Both the position numbers and the translations under genes were made by a program. Below, piece by piece: positions 1-13,900 of a stretch of 64,000 nucleotides of DNA. The stretch comes from Harmothoe impar. Taxonomy: Eukaryota; Annelida; Polychaeta; Phyllodocida; Polynoidae. Position 1 is the first letter of the stretch. Each line of letters opens with the position of its first letter. The notes under the pieces are model-generated. The model was not told the DNA's origin. It searched no databases and was given only the letters and a program-made list of their open reading frames with translations. The stretch spans positions 63,323,946 to 63,387,945 of the forward strand of contig OX381720.1 in NCBI GenBank assembly GCA_947462335.1. The letters run 5' to 3'.

Positions 1-1135
1 AGATAAACAATTAGAATAGCCGTTGCTAGGCAACCAACTGTATTAACAACAAACCAACAGAACCATTGAATTCCTTGGGTCCATATTAGGGGGGTAGGTA
101 TGATTATAATCAACTTCAGGACCATGGAAATGTGTGTTGCTAGGCAGATAAACAATTAGAATAGCCGTTGCTAAGCAACCAGCTGTATTAGCAACAAATC
201 GATAGAACCATTGAATTCCTTGGGTCCATATTAGGGGGGGTAGGTATGATTATAATCAACTTCAGGACCATGGAAATGTGTGTTTCTAGGCAGATAAACA
301 ATTAGAATAGCTGTTGCTAGGCAACCAGCTGTATTAGCAACAAACGGATAGAACCATTGAATTCCTTGGGTCCATATTAGGGGGGGTAGGTATGATTATA
401 ATCAACTTCGGGACCATGGAAATGTGTGTTGCTAGGCAGATAAACAATTAGAATAGCCGTTGCTAGGCAACCAACTGTATTAACAACAAACCAACAGAAC
501 CATTGAATTCCTTGGGTCCATATTAGGGGGGTAGGTATGATTATAATCAACTTCAGGACCATGGAAATGTGTGTTGCTAGGCAGATAAACAATTAGAATA
601 GCTGTTGCTAAGCAACCAGCTGTATTAGCAACAAATCGATAGAACCATTGAATTCCTTGGGTCCATATTAGGGGGGGTAGGTATGATTATAATCAACTTC
701 AGGAACATGGAAATGTGTGTTTCTAGGCAGATAAACAATTAGAATAGCTGTTGCTAGGCAACCAGCTGTATTAGCAACAAACGGATAGAACCATTGAATT
801 CCTTGGGTCCATATTAGGGGGGGTAGGTATGATTATAATCAACCTCAGGAACTATCAAAGGTTGATTTATATTATTGTTATCACATAGCATAAATTTGTG
901 TTGTGACACCTTAATCCAAGATGGCGGCACAATCCAAGATGGCGGCGCCCGTTCTGACTTCTGGCAAAGTGCAAACATCATATACCTCGTTCTGGTGGTG
1001 CCTGGCGGCACCACCAGGTGGCTACGCCACCACTTCGGCATAAAAAAAATTTCGACCCCTCTAGAAGGGGGGGGGTGAAAAAAATGAGCGCGCTTCGCGC
1101 GAAATATCACCACCCCCCCCCTGTTCTTAAGCACT
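1..1135. mobile_element. Composite dispersed element with internal 146-bp tandem array (copy 1)
   Basis: Six tandem units of about 146 bp start near 1, 147, 292, 438, 583 and 728. They are followed by a unique tail containing TTTGTGTTGTGACACC and two AAGATGGCGGC motifs (about 861-990). The same array plus the same tail recurs at about 29440-30640, so this is a dispersed unit rather than a local satellite. No coding capacity or clear terminal inverted repeats were recognised. A non-autonomous transposon is the most likely explanation. The left edge is cut by the window. Confidence 0.7.
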
Positions 1136-1465
1136 CCCCAGACCAGAAATCAATATCAATCTGAACTGATGCCAAAAATAGAGGTGTTCTAGAAGTTATC
1201 AGCAGTTGGAATTTTGTAAAAATATCTGCTGGCTCTATTTTAGCAGGGGGGCAAAGTTGACACTCCTTCCAAAACCTCAGGCAGAAATGGCCGTCGGACG
1301 GCTACAACACCCTGGACGCCCTCTCGTGAACCCTGCCATGCCTACCGGTACTTATAATGTTACAAAGAAGCAGGAACACACATGATTTTCGACCTGCCGG
1401 GGCAGGGGGGGGGGTCAAACATTTTATAAACCGCGGGATTATAAACCTGCCGGGGCGGGGGGGGG

Positions 1466-1469
<4 letters not shown>

Positions 1470-1502
<33 letters not shown>
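1470..1502 (-). repeat. 33-nt poly-T tract, possible retroposed poly(A) tail on the minus strand
   Basis: A run of 33 T is followed by GAACAAATAGCTTTATTGCAG. On the minus strand this reads AATAAAG about 12 nt before a poly(A) run, the arrangement of a polyadenylated transcript end. It may mark a retroposed sequence extending rightwards from 1503. I did not recognise its source. It is flanked on the left by poly-G tracts (1400-1465), so a plain homopolymer origin is possible. Confidence 0.4.
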
Positions 1503-1503
<1 letters not shown>

Positions 1504-1742
1504 AACAAATAGCTTTATTGCAGATCAATTTATCTTTCATTTTTCCGTGCCTAAAGCAGGCTACGTTTCAGTTTAACAACTGGTTTTCGGCGGTAACCTT
1601 TGTCTTATAAAGACATCCATATAACCTTAAGATATTTTCAAGTATGACTGCCCAGATTTTAGGGTGCTTGTTACAGAGTTAATTTGGGTCAAGTTTATCA
1701 TTTGGTTGCAGTAATATACTATTTAGGGAATAGGGCACGGGG

Positions 1743-1863
1743 CATGGATATGGGTGTGATCTAGACTGGATAGAGACATCGAGGAAGGCTCAGAGGATGG
1801 CGCAGCCATCTGCTGAGCCTTCCGAGATGTCTCTATCCAGTTTAGATCACACCCATGTCCATG
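1743..1863. repeat. Large near-perfect palindrome (foldback)
   Basis: Arms of about 55 nt begin CATGGATATGGGTGTGATCT and end in the reverse complement, with a short centre around GATGGCGCAGCCATC. The arms differ by only a few bases. The rest of 1503-3271 is AT-rich intron with two smaller inverted repeats (2351-2376 and 2416-2462, the latter with ATTGG/CCAAT ends) and no coding signal I can support. Confidence 0.8.
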
Positions 1864-3271
1864 ACCAAGTGCTCTATTCACGTTATGACACATCATTCTC
1901 TTTAGGATTGTATGAAGGTAATATCAACTACACCTATGTATTGGAAAACACATGGTTAGTTGACCCAGACGACATGTATTCATAACTACGTGAAATGTAC
2001 ATTGCCTATCAGCACTGCTGACTACCCAATCAATGCAACACGGCACCCAATCAAAGCAGTCAAGTACTAATCAAAGGAGGCAGACAGAAGGTCGCCAGCT
2101 GCCAATTAGGCACTTAAAATCTGCCTAAACTTGTTGTCTGAATAGACACAGTAAAACGTAAGAAATCTCGTAAAAAACATAGCCTAAATCTGTCAGAAAA
2201 CGTGAATAAACAAGGAATATGAGTATACATGGTAAAAACGTGAATAAGCTTGTAAAAAACGTAACTAAACTAGCCCAAAGTTTGATTAAACACTGAAATG
2301 AGTTTGAATCGAGGAATGTCCACCATTAAAAATGATTTTTTCAGTGCTAGGCGTGGTATATCCATCTAGATATACCACAGTGTCTAGCCACTCATGCCAT
2401 AGTAGCTAAGAACGTCTCTGATTGGTCAAGAGTGCCCATCACGGACGCTCATCCAATCAGAGAGCAGCTCTGTATTTAGTTTCTTGGATAGATCATAGCA
2501 CATCGTGTTATAACACCTGATATAAAGATACTTAACAAACACACAGTGTCATCAAATTCTACAACTTTAATGCTCCATATTGTGCATTTAAATAAACAAA
2601 AAGGACGGAGTGAGTAATATTTGAGCCCAATGCGGCTATTGACATGGAATAACCTGTAACCTCAGTTTCCATTAATCCTTCGCAGCCTTGCAGCTGATCA
2701 GGTCGATGGAGTAAGTTAAATACTTAAATAGTTAAATATCCTTGTAGGTTACTCGTTCCTACATGTGTATGACGTGGTGAGACATTACATCTTTACTGCA
2801 CTATAAGCACGTCTTAATCTGGGGGCCTGGGAAATTTATCCAACAATCTTTGTTTCAGAGTGGACTTGAAAAGCTCTAGAGAGGGCACAATCCTGTCTTC
2901 AACCTTAGTGTTGTTCCAAAGATTTCCAAGGGTATATTCCAGGCTATGCTGATACATGGTCAATTTAGAATTACACATCTTTGTTTAAAAAAATTAGCAC
3001 TCCCTTAGGAAAATATAAATCCATTTCTGTACCGGTAGTTTAATTGTTCCCTCATTTTTGGTCATTTCTAGTCTAAAATGCATTAAAAAATCCATCAATA
3101 AAACCGGATATTTGATTAATTAAATACGTTTTAGAAATCATGTATAGTGGAATATGGTTGTTTGATACATGTTTTAGATAACGTGTATTAAAGTTCATTT
3201 CTAAAAGATCCCTTCACATGCCATTGTGCTTTCTGTAGCTGAGTATTGACCGTTCCCTTTGTACATTACAG

Positions 3272-3519
3272 ACGCAGCTAACACGTATAAAACCCGCAGC
3301 GAGTGGAGGATGATTCCAGCAGAGCGGGAGGAGTTTACAGCGGCCGACTTAGAACAACTGCCAGAGCTGCATCCCCCAGACATCATGCCGTGTGGTAACG
3401 TGGGCACCCCGACCCGCACCTTCCTCCAGTACATCCGCCAGTGCCGCATGCCGCCCGCCCTCATCGCCAAACTAGGGCTCAGCTTCCCACGCACCCGCAC
3501 CAACAAGATCTACAGCAAG
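3272..3519 (+). CDS. GPATCH3: GPATCH3 exon: YKTR...QLPELHPP region
   Basis: The acceptor ends in ATTACAG at 3271 and the donor is AAG|GTGTTT at 3519/3520. The exon starts with two bases of a split codon and ends in phase 0 (IYSK). It encodes the conserved block with FTAADLEQLPELHPP and GNVGTPTRTFLQYIRQCRMP. A degenerate duplicate of the donor edge (TCTACAGCAC followed by similar intron sequence) lies at about 3551-3600. Confidence 0.88.
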
Positions 3520-6500
3520 GTGTTTGTTTATTCAGTTATCCTGTAACAAGTTCTACAGCACGGTTTGGTGTTTGTAATGTTAATTCAGTTATTTATTCTG
3601 TGATTAATTCAGCTCATGTTCATATACATTGTATATCACTGATGTTGTTGATGATAAATATATATCCAATATCCGTAGTTTATTTTACATGATAATAGTG
3701 AAAGGATATGTCATTCAGCCTTTAGGCATGCTTGGTGTTTGTTATTTCAGTTATTGACTCAGGGACAGGATCCCTAGAGTCTTACACGGCGCCTTTGTGA
3801 GACGTTTGTCAACAAAAAAAATATAAAATTTTATTTTTCGATTTTCATGAAGAAAACTGGGGATTTATATACGATTCATCCAATGGAAAAACAAATCCCT
3901 GAGTCTGTTGTGATTATCCTGTGATTTATGCAGCTCATGTGCATATATATATCACTGATAATATTGTTCATGATAAATATACATCTAATTTCCGTAATTT
4001 CTTTTACATGATAATAATGAAAGGATACGTCATTCAGCCTTTAGTCATGCCTGGCCAGTCCCAACATGTTTATGCAACTAGCAATTATACTTCTTTTATC
4101 TTGTTACCTTCATAAAATATTAAAGAAAAGGTGACACCTGTCCTTGGGCTGATATAATTGCCCAGGCTGATGTTGTTGCCTTTAATTGTTTCAATAAATA
4201 ATGGTGATTGATGATGGTATTCCAATTTTGTGGATAAGATGTTAGTATCCACATAGAGAGCAAAAATACGAGAAATAATACAAAATTGTTTATTACCAGG
4301 TGCACTATGACTACGGAGGGCCGGTCGAGGACTGCCCCGAGCCGGACGAGGTTCTGGTGACGGCCGGAGACGGGCGGGAGCTGGTCACGGAGGGGGAGCT
4401 ACATCACCCGACACACGGCCCGAGTCTACATGTACCGAGCGGGGGTTGTGTGAACAACGTGCCCGCTAGTGGTAGCGGGAACAGTCTACACCCACCGCCT
4501 AGTGCTATAGTAACAAACAAGCCGGCTAGTAACACTAGTAGTGGTTGTGACGTCAGGACTGAGCCGGGGGGTTCTACTGAGGGGAAGGGCTCGTCAGGGA
4601 AGGCAGGGAAACGAAAGAGGAAACAGCCCAAGGTTAAGCCTGCATCTGACTCTGAAGGGGAAGACTTCGAGGAACCACGCCAATCAGATTCAGTAAGTAG
4701 ATATAATGTGTGTAAAAGTCTAACATAATGTAGTTCTTTCTTTGTACCGGTATGTACTTTTTCTAACTGGCAAGTCCCAAAGTCACTGTTTCCCTCTCAG
4801 ACGTGGCTCATACTTCCAGACTTTGAGAAGGGTGGGTGCTGGGTTCTACAGAGGGACTGGTATCCGGTAGAAATAACATGTAGTAGGCCCATGTCGTCAC
4901 TTAGAAAGCTACACTATTACACTCCCATTTCTCTCAGTGATGACTGGGGACGGTTTGTATAAAGGTATATGTGCGAAATGTGAGTTATCTGGAGAAGTTA
5001 TTGTACTAAATGTCTAGGTTAAAAACATTTTTTGTCAGTTTAATGTCAGTTAAAACTGACTGAAAAAAGTGGGAACCCTGTGTAACTTATAAGTTTACCT
5101 TTTAAGATTCTATGGTTTTAATTTTCGACTTTACATCTGTGTTATATATAGGTGGGACGGCTAGTCACACCTATTGTCATGCATGGGTGGTGCGCAGCCT
5201 GGAGGGCTGTGGCCACTGAGTATACCCAGTCAGTTGGGGAATAAACACCTAACCCTACACACCTGTTCCTGCCTCCTTCCTTACATCTACCGTCTATAGG
5301 AGCCCCCTTATAGTTATTATCAATATGGGCCAGTAGCCTGTAACACTGGTGGAGAAATAACATCTGTGTAGCAATCTACCAGAATATTAAACTCATTTCT
5401 CTCATACTTCCCAAACCAGTGATGACTGAGGGCAATTTGTATAAATGTGTAATGTTGTTGTTGTTGATATTGTTGTTGTTGTTGTTAATATTATTGTGGT
5501 ATTGTTGCAGGACAGCGATGACTGTGAGGATTACGAGCGTCACGAGGCGCTGCACTCTGACGTCACGCACCACGTGTTGTTGTAATGTTGTTGTTGTTAA
5601 TGTTGTTGTAATGTTGTTAATGTTGTTGCAGGACAGCGATGACTGTGAGGATTACGAGCGTCACGAGGCGCTGCACTCTGACGTCACGCACCACGTGTTG
5701 TTGTAATGTTGTTGTTAATGTTGTTGTATTGTTGTTGCAGGACAGCGATGACTGTGAGGATTACGAGCGTCACGAGGCGCTGCACTCTGACGTCACGCAC
5801 CACGTGTTGTTGTAATGTTGTTGTTAATGTTGTTGTATTGTTGTTGCAGGACAGCGATGACTGTGAGGATTACGAGCGTCACGAGGCGCTGCACTCTGAC
5901 GTCACGCACCACGTGTTGTTGTAATGTTGTTGTTAATGTTGTTGTATTGTTGTTGCAGGACAGCGATGACTGCGAGGATTACGAGCGTCACGAGGCGCTT
6001 CACTCTGACGTCACGCACCACGTGTTGTTGTAATGTTGTTGTTGTTAATGTTGTTGTTAATGTTGTTGTGTTGTTGTTGCAGGACAGCGATGACTGTGAG
6101 GATTACGAGCGTCACGAGGCGCTTCACTCTGACGTCACGCACCACGTGGAGCGGAACAAGGAGCGACTGTTTGAGAGCGAGATCGAGCTCAAGTGGGAGA
6201 AAGGCGGCAGCGGGCTGGTCTTCTACACCGACGCACAGTACTGGGACCAGCAGAAGGGCGGTAAGTTAAAGGGGAAAAGAAAAAAGTGTTCTTGTAGTTC
6301 GACTAGGCTACTCAAAAAAATAAAATGGTTTCTCATCACCGCGCGCATCATAAAAATCAGGTTTTGGGGAAAAGCTTTTTTTTTTTTGCCAAATTTTGAT
6401 GAAAAACCTCATTAAAATGTAAAAAATTGGTCATATTTGGTATCAAATTAAAGCTAATAATGCCAGCAATGTAGTGGTATAGAAATAACTTACATTTTCC

Positions 6501-7953
6501 CCACTTTTAAAGATCAATTAATTCTTAACCAAAAAATGTGAATTTTGGCCAAAGAAGCCCTTTACATTTTGGCCTGCGAGTAAAAAAAAATAAAATAAAT
6601 AAAAAATCCTCCCTCGTCAGATTTCTCAGACCTTGGTGATGAGAAACCACTTTTTTTTTTTGAGTGGCCTTAGCTTACATTTTTAGGGGCCATCCTAGTA
6701 ATTTTTTAGAGATATTTTTCAAATTCTTGAAAAAAAGAATTGGCGTTTTTTTTAACACAAGTTGTTTTTTTAGAAGAAGGGGGCAGGTTATAAGAGATTT
6801 GAATGACTCGATATCTCTCCGGGTTCAGCTTCTACAGTAACTGCCATGACACATTCAGCTAGTGTTGGACATGTGCTTGTAACTTGTAGTACAGAATGTG
6901 CCTCGGGTTATCTTCAAACTAAATAGGGATGATCTTCCTGTAAAACTTTGATCAAAACTTGCTGCATTTTGTCAACCAAAGAGTGGCAGGGAAGGTCTCT
7001 ACGACCTTCCCTGTGTTTTATCTAAACTCCAGGTGGTGGTGTGTCCCGGGGACTTGAACCCTTTAAAGACGGAGGTCACTAACAGATACCATTTGTTGTC
7101 ATGATGCACCAATGCCACCCCGGCGAGTAACTCGCTGATGCTACATTGGTGCATCATGCAGATCCTTGGGGAGTGTCTCAACACCGTAGGGTCGGCATGA
7201 TGCTTGAATGCAGCACTGGCGAGGTACTTGCCAGGGTTCAACATGCATCATGACGACAAAGGGCATGATGCATTAAGGAATGATGCCATCCCTTGACGGA
7301 CCCAGGTCTTTCTGCTTTCTTGTTGAGGGGTCATGTAGATGTCATGGACTGCCATGTACCTCCCCTTCCTGGTGTCCTAAGTGTGCCTCTGGTTGTGTGT
7401 ACTGTGATATGTGTTTTGTGTGTCTAAGGCCCCTTAAAATTAACTATCAGCTTTGTTGGTACTTTTAGGAAAAAATAGGGGCGAGAGGGCGGCTTTTTAT
7501 TTTATTGGATATTCCTATTTGTTGCTATTAGGGTGGCCCTTTTTCATCTTTTTTTTATTCAATTCAGGGATATTTTGATGTGTTAATTCATGTACCGGTA
7601 TAATCTTCAATATAACTATAAGGAATGGTCAGGATGGTAGCTAACCACCTAGGATGACGACAGGGAGTAAAATACTTTTTAAAATTAGGCCTTATACCAA
7701 TTAATTGTCGAGATATGATTATTTCTGTACATTTTGTGTTAGCATCTTCATGAATAATGCGGTAATATTTTATCCTTTTTTTTATGAAATATAAAAAGCA
7801 TCCATGCGGCCCCTTTTACTTGATGCGGGCGGATAATGTTTTTATGTGGCGTAACCTTGGTTGTATTACCGGTACAGACTTTGACGAGCGTACAGCCGAC
7901 GACTGGGACGTGGATATGGAGGTGTACACAGACTGTGTGTGGGTGTGGGTGTG

Positions 7954-7986
<33 letters not shown>

Positions 7987-10900
7987 GTTGTATGTGTGGG
8001 TGTATGTGTGGTTGTGTAGCAGACTCTGACTGTGTACCTTGTGTTACAGACTTTGACGAGCGTACAGCCGACGACTGGGACGTGGATACGGAGGTGTACA
8101 CAGACTGTGTGTGTGTCTGTCTGTGTGGTTGTGTAGCAGACTCTGACTGTGTACCTTGTGTTACAGACTTTGACGAGCGTACAGCCGACGACTGGGACGT
8201 GGATATGGAGGTGTACACAGACTGTGTGTGTGTCTGTCTGTGTGGTTGTGTAGCAGACTCTGACTGTGTACCTTGTGTTACAGACTTTGACGAGCGTACA
8301 GCCGACGACTGGGACGTGGATATGGAGGTGTACACAGACTGTGTGTGTGTCTGTCTGTGTGGTTGTGTAGCAGACTCTGACTGTGTACCTTGTGTTACAG
8401 ACTTTGACGAGCGTACAGCTGACGACTGGGACGTGGATACGGAGGTGTACACAGACCCGCGGGCGGGGGACAAGGACGCGCGTGACTTCATCCTGATGCG
8501 GCAGGAGACGAGACGCCGGGCCGGGAAGGAGGCTACCGACATGTGGACGGCAGGGGTCGGCCGGTTTGAGAAACACACCAAGGTTAGTGCTTCGTATCTT
8601 TAAACTTACAACTTGTCAAACTAAGAGTCTCATCAAACTCTGGTCCATAACTTTTAAATCTTGAAATTCCAATGACAATATTTATTTTTTAAACAAGAAA
8701 ATTTGATTTTCCTTTGCTCGCATCTTTTGGAAAGTGATATATTCTTTGAGAATAAAGATATATTCATTAAATTTAGCATTGAATAAATTTTAGCACGTTG
8801 TTCAATGTTCTTCCTCTTTAAAATGAATACCTTTACTGTATGTGAATAAATAAGTTTTAAAATAATTTTTCATGTCATTATGTGTGATGTAGCTTTAGAT
8901 ATTTTGGTCTAAATATCTGACTCGAGTTGAAGATGGTCTTTTTTTCATTCTCGAATACGTGTTCAGTGGCGGATTTAGAGGGGGGGCGCACGCCTCCTCC
9001 TTTTTGCCTGTAATTTAGAGTTTAATTGTCTTTTTTAAACCCCAATTTTGGCCGAAAATATAGGGGTGCGCCCCCTCCTTTTGCCTAGAGAAGGGGGCGC
9101 GCCCCCTCCTTTTGCCTAAAGAAGGGGGCGCGCCCCCTCATTTTGCCTAGAGAAGTGGGCGCGCCCCCTCATTTTGCCTAGAGAAGGGGGCGTGCCCCCT
9201 CATTTTCCAAATCCGTGCGTGCGTGCGTGCGTGCGTGTACTACATGTTACATTGTACCTGCAGGGCGTGGGGCGGCGTGTCATGGAGCGGCAGGGTTGGG
9301 TGTGTTATGTACCACTATATGTTATTGTACCTCTATATACAGGGTGTGGGGCGGCGTGTCATGGAGCGGCAGGGTTGGGTGTGTTATGTACCACTATATG
9401 TTATTGTACCTCTATATACAGGGTGTGGGGCGGCGTGTCATGGAGCGGCAGGGCGGCGTGTGTTATGTACCACTATATGTTATTGTACCTCTATATACAG
9501 GGCGTGGGGCGGCGTGTCATGGAGCGGCAGGGCTGGGCGTGTTATGTACCACTATATGTTATTGTACCTCTATATACAGGGTGTGGGGCGGCGTGTCATG
9601 GAGCGGCAGGGCTGGGTGTGTTATGTACCTCTATATGTTATTGTACCTCTATATACAGGGTGTGGGGCGGCGTGTCATGGAGCGGCAGGGCTGGGTGTGT
9701 TATGTACCACTGTGTGTGTGGGTGTGTGTGTATGGGTGTGTTATGTACCACTATATGTTATTGTACCTCTATATACAGGGCGTGGGGCGGCGTGTCATGG
9801 AGCGGCAGGGTTGGGTGTGTTATGTACCACTATATGTTATTGTACCTCTATATACAGGGTGTGGGGCGGCGTGTCATGGAGCGGCAGGGTTGGGTGTGTT
9901 ATGTACCACTATATGTTATTGTACCTCTATATACAGGGTGTGGGGCGGCGTGTCATGGAGCGGCAGGGCTGGGTGTGTTATGTACCACTATATGTTATTG
10001 TACCTCTATATACAGGGCGTGGGGCGGCGTGTCATGGAGCGGCAGGGTTAGGTGTGTTATGTACCACTATATGTTATTGTACCTCTATATACAGGGTGTG
10101 GGGCGGCGTGTCATGGAGCGGCAGGGCTGGGTGTGTTATGTACCACTATATGTTATTGTACCTCTATATACAGGGTGTGGGGCGGCGTGTCATGGAGCGG
10201 CAGGGCTGGGCGTGTTATGTACCACTATATGTTATTGTACCTCTATATACAGGGTGTGGGGCGGCGTGTCATGGAGCGGCAGGGTCGGGTGTGTTATGTA
10301 CCACTATATGTTATTGTACCTCTATATACAGGGTGTGGGGCGGCGTGTCATGGAGCGGCAGGGCTGGGCGTGTTATGTACCACTATATGTTATTGTACCT
10401 CTATATACAGGGCGTGGGGCGGCGTGTCATGGAGCGGCAGGGTTGGGTGTGTTATGTACCACTATATGTTATTGTACCTCTATATACAGGGTGTGGGGCG
10501 GCGTGTCATGGAGCGGCAGGGCTGGGCGTGTTATGTACCACTATATGTTATTGTACCTCTATATGTACCTGCAGGGCGTGGGGCGGCGTGTCATGGAGCG
10601 GCAGGGTTAGGTGTGTTATGTACCACTATATGTTATTGTACCTCTATATACAGGGTGTGGGGCGGCGTGTCATGGAGCGGCAGGGCTGGGCGTGTTATGT
10701 ACCACTATATGTTATTGTACCTCTATATGTACCTGCAGGGCGTGGGGCGGCGTGTCATGGAGCGGCAGGGCTGGGTGTGTTATGTACCACTGTGTGTGTG
10801 GGTGTGTGTGTATGGGTGTGTTATGTACCACTATATGTTATTGTACCTCTATATACAGGGCGTGGGGCGGCGTGTCATGGAGCGGCAGGGTTGGGTGTGT

Positions 10901-13900
10901 TATGTACCACTATATGTTATTGTACCTCTATATACAGGGTGTGGGGCGGCGTGTCATGGAGCGGCAGGGTTGGGTGTGTTATGTACCACTATATGTTATT
11001 GTACCTCTATATACAGGGTGTGGGGCGGCGTGTCATGGAGCGGCAGGGCTGGGTGTGTTATGTACCACTATATGTTATTGTACCTCTATATACAGGGCGT
11101 GGGGCGGCGTGTCATGGAGCGGCAGGGTTAGGTGTGTTATGTACCACTATATGTTATTGTACCTCTATATACAGGGTGTGGGGCGGCGTGTCATGGAGCG
11201 GCAGGGTTGGGTGTGTTATGTACCACTATATGTTATTGTACCTCTATATACAGGGTGTGGGGCGGCGTGTCATGGAGCGGCAGGGCTGGGCGTGTTATGT
11301 ACCACTATATGTTATTGTACCTCTATATACAGGGCGTGGGGCGTCGTGTCATGGAGCGGCAGGGCTTGGTGTGTTATGTACCACTATATGTTATTGTACC
11401 TCTATATACAGGGTGTGGGGCGGCGTGTCATGGAGCGGCAGGGTTGGGTGTGTTATGTACCACTATATGTTATTGTACCTCTATATACAGGGTGTGGGGC
11501 GGCGTGTCATGGAGCGGCAGGGTTGGGTGTGTTATGTACCACTATATGTTATTGTACCTCTATATACAGGGTGTGGGGCGGCGTGTCATGGAGCGGCAGG
11601 GCTGGGTGTGTTATGTACCACTATATGTTATTGTACCTCTATATACAGGGCGTGGGGCGGCATGTCATGGAGCGGCAGGGTTAGGTGTGTTATGTACCAC
11701 TATATGTTATTGTACCTCTATATACAGGGTGTGGGGCGGCGTGTCATGGAGCGGCAGGGCTGGGTGTGTTATGTACCACTATATGTTATTGTACCTCTAT
11801 ATACAGGGTGTGGGGCGGCGTGTCATGGAGCGGCAGGGCTGGGCGTGTTATGTACCACTATATGTTATTGTACCTCTATATACAGGGTGTGGGGCGGCGT
11901 GTCATGGAGCGGCAGGGCTGGGTGTGTTATGTACCACTATATGTTATTGTACCTCTATATACAGGGTGTGGGGCGGCGTGTCATGGAGTGGCAGGGTTGG
12001 GTGTGTTATGTACCACTATATGTTATTGTACCTCTATATACAGGGCGTGGGGCGGCGTGTCATGGAGCGGCAGGGTTAGGTGTGTTATGTACCACTATAT
12101 GTTATTGTACCTCTATATACAGGGTGTGGGGCGGCGTGTCATGGAGCGGCAGGGCTGGGTGTGTTATGTACCACTATATGTTATTGTACCTCTATATACA
12201 GGGCGTGGGGCGGCGTGTCATGGAGCGGCAGGGCTGGGTGTGTTATGTACCACTATATGTTATTGTACCTCTATATACAGGGTGTGGGGCGGCGTGTCAT
12301 GGAGCGGCAGGGTTGGGCGTGTTATGTACCACTATATGTTATTGTACCTCTATATACAGGGTGTGGGGCGGCGTGTCATGGAGCGGCAGGGTTGGGTGTG
12401 TTATGTACCACTATATGTTATTGTACCTCTATATACAGGGTGTGGGGCGGCGTGTCATGGAGCGGCAGGGCTGGGCGTGTTATGTACCACTATATGTTAT
12501 TGTACCTCTATATACAGGGTGTGGGGCAGCGTGTCATAGAGCGGCAGGGTTGGGTGTGTTATGTACCACTGTGTGTGTGTGGGTGGGTGGGTGTGTGTGG
12601 GTGTGTATACTACATGTTACATTGTACCTCTATATACAGGGCGTGGGGCGGCGTGTCATGGAGCGGCAGGGCTGGGTGTGTTATGTACCACTATATGTTA
12701 TTGTACCTCTATATACAGGGTGTGGGGCGGCGTGTCATGGAGCGGCAGGGTTGGGTGTGTTATGTACCACTATATGTTATTGTACCTCTATATACAGGGT
12801 GTGGGGCGGCGTGTCATGGAGCGGCAGGGCTGGGTGTGTTATGTACCACTATATGTTATTGTACCTCTATATACAGGGCGTGGGGCGGCGTGTCATGGAG
12901 CGGCAGGGTTAGGTGTGTTATGTACCACTATATGTTATTGTACCTCTATATACAGGGTGTGGGGCGGCGTGTCATGGAGCGGCAGGGCTGGGTGTGTTAT
13001 GTACCACTATATGTTATTGTACCTCTATATACAGGGTGTGGGGCGGCGTGTCATGGAGCGGCAGGGCTGGGCGTGTTATGTACCACTATATGTTATTGTA
13101 CCTCTATATACAGGGCGTGGGGCGTCGTGTCATGGAGCGGCAGGGCTTGGTGTGTTATGTACCACTATATGTTATTGTACCTCTATATACAGGGTGTGGG
13201 GCGGCGTGTCATGGAGCGGCAGGGTTGGGTGTGTTATGTACCACTATATGTTATTGTACCTCTATATACAGGGTGTGGGGCGGCGTGTCATGGAGCGGCA
13301 GGGTTGGGTGTGTTATGTACCACTATATGTTATTGTACCTCTATATACAGGGTGTGGGGCGGCGTGTCATGGAGCGGCAGGGTTGGGTGTGTTATGTACC
13401 ACTATATGTTATTGTACCTCTATATACAGGGTGTGGGGCGGCGTGTCATGGAGCGGCAGGGCTGGGTGTGTTATGTACCACTATATGTTATTGTACCTCT
13501 ATATACAGGGCGTGGGGCGGCATGTCATGGAGCGGCAGGGTTAGGTGTGTTATGTACCACTATATGTTATTGTACCTCTATATACAGGGTGTGGGGCGGC
13601 GTGTCATGGAGCGGCAGGGCTGGGTGTGTTATGTACCACTATATGTTATTGTACCTCTATATACAGGGTGTGGGGCGGCGTGTCATGGAGCGGCAGGGCT
13701 GGGCGTGTTATGTACCACTATATGTTATTGTACCTCTATATACAGGGTGTGGGGCGGCGTGTCATGGAGCGGCAGGGCTGGGTGTGTTATGTACCACTAT
13801 ATGTTATTGTACCTCTATATACAGGGTGTGGGGCGGCGTGTCATGGAGCGGCAGGGTTGGGCGTGTTATGTACCACTATATGTTATTGTACCTCTATATA

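Noticed and set aside
1797..1985. Open frame starting MAQPSAEPSEMSL as a possible GPATCH3 first exon
   Set aside because: Its first half lies in the right arm of a palindrome, and it shows no similarity to the GPATCH3 N-terminus.
7748..8581. Minus-strand open frames of 236-277 codons over the 7878-8582 array
   Set aside because: They are antisense shadows of the in-frame 117-bp repeats and GT microsatellite.
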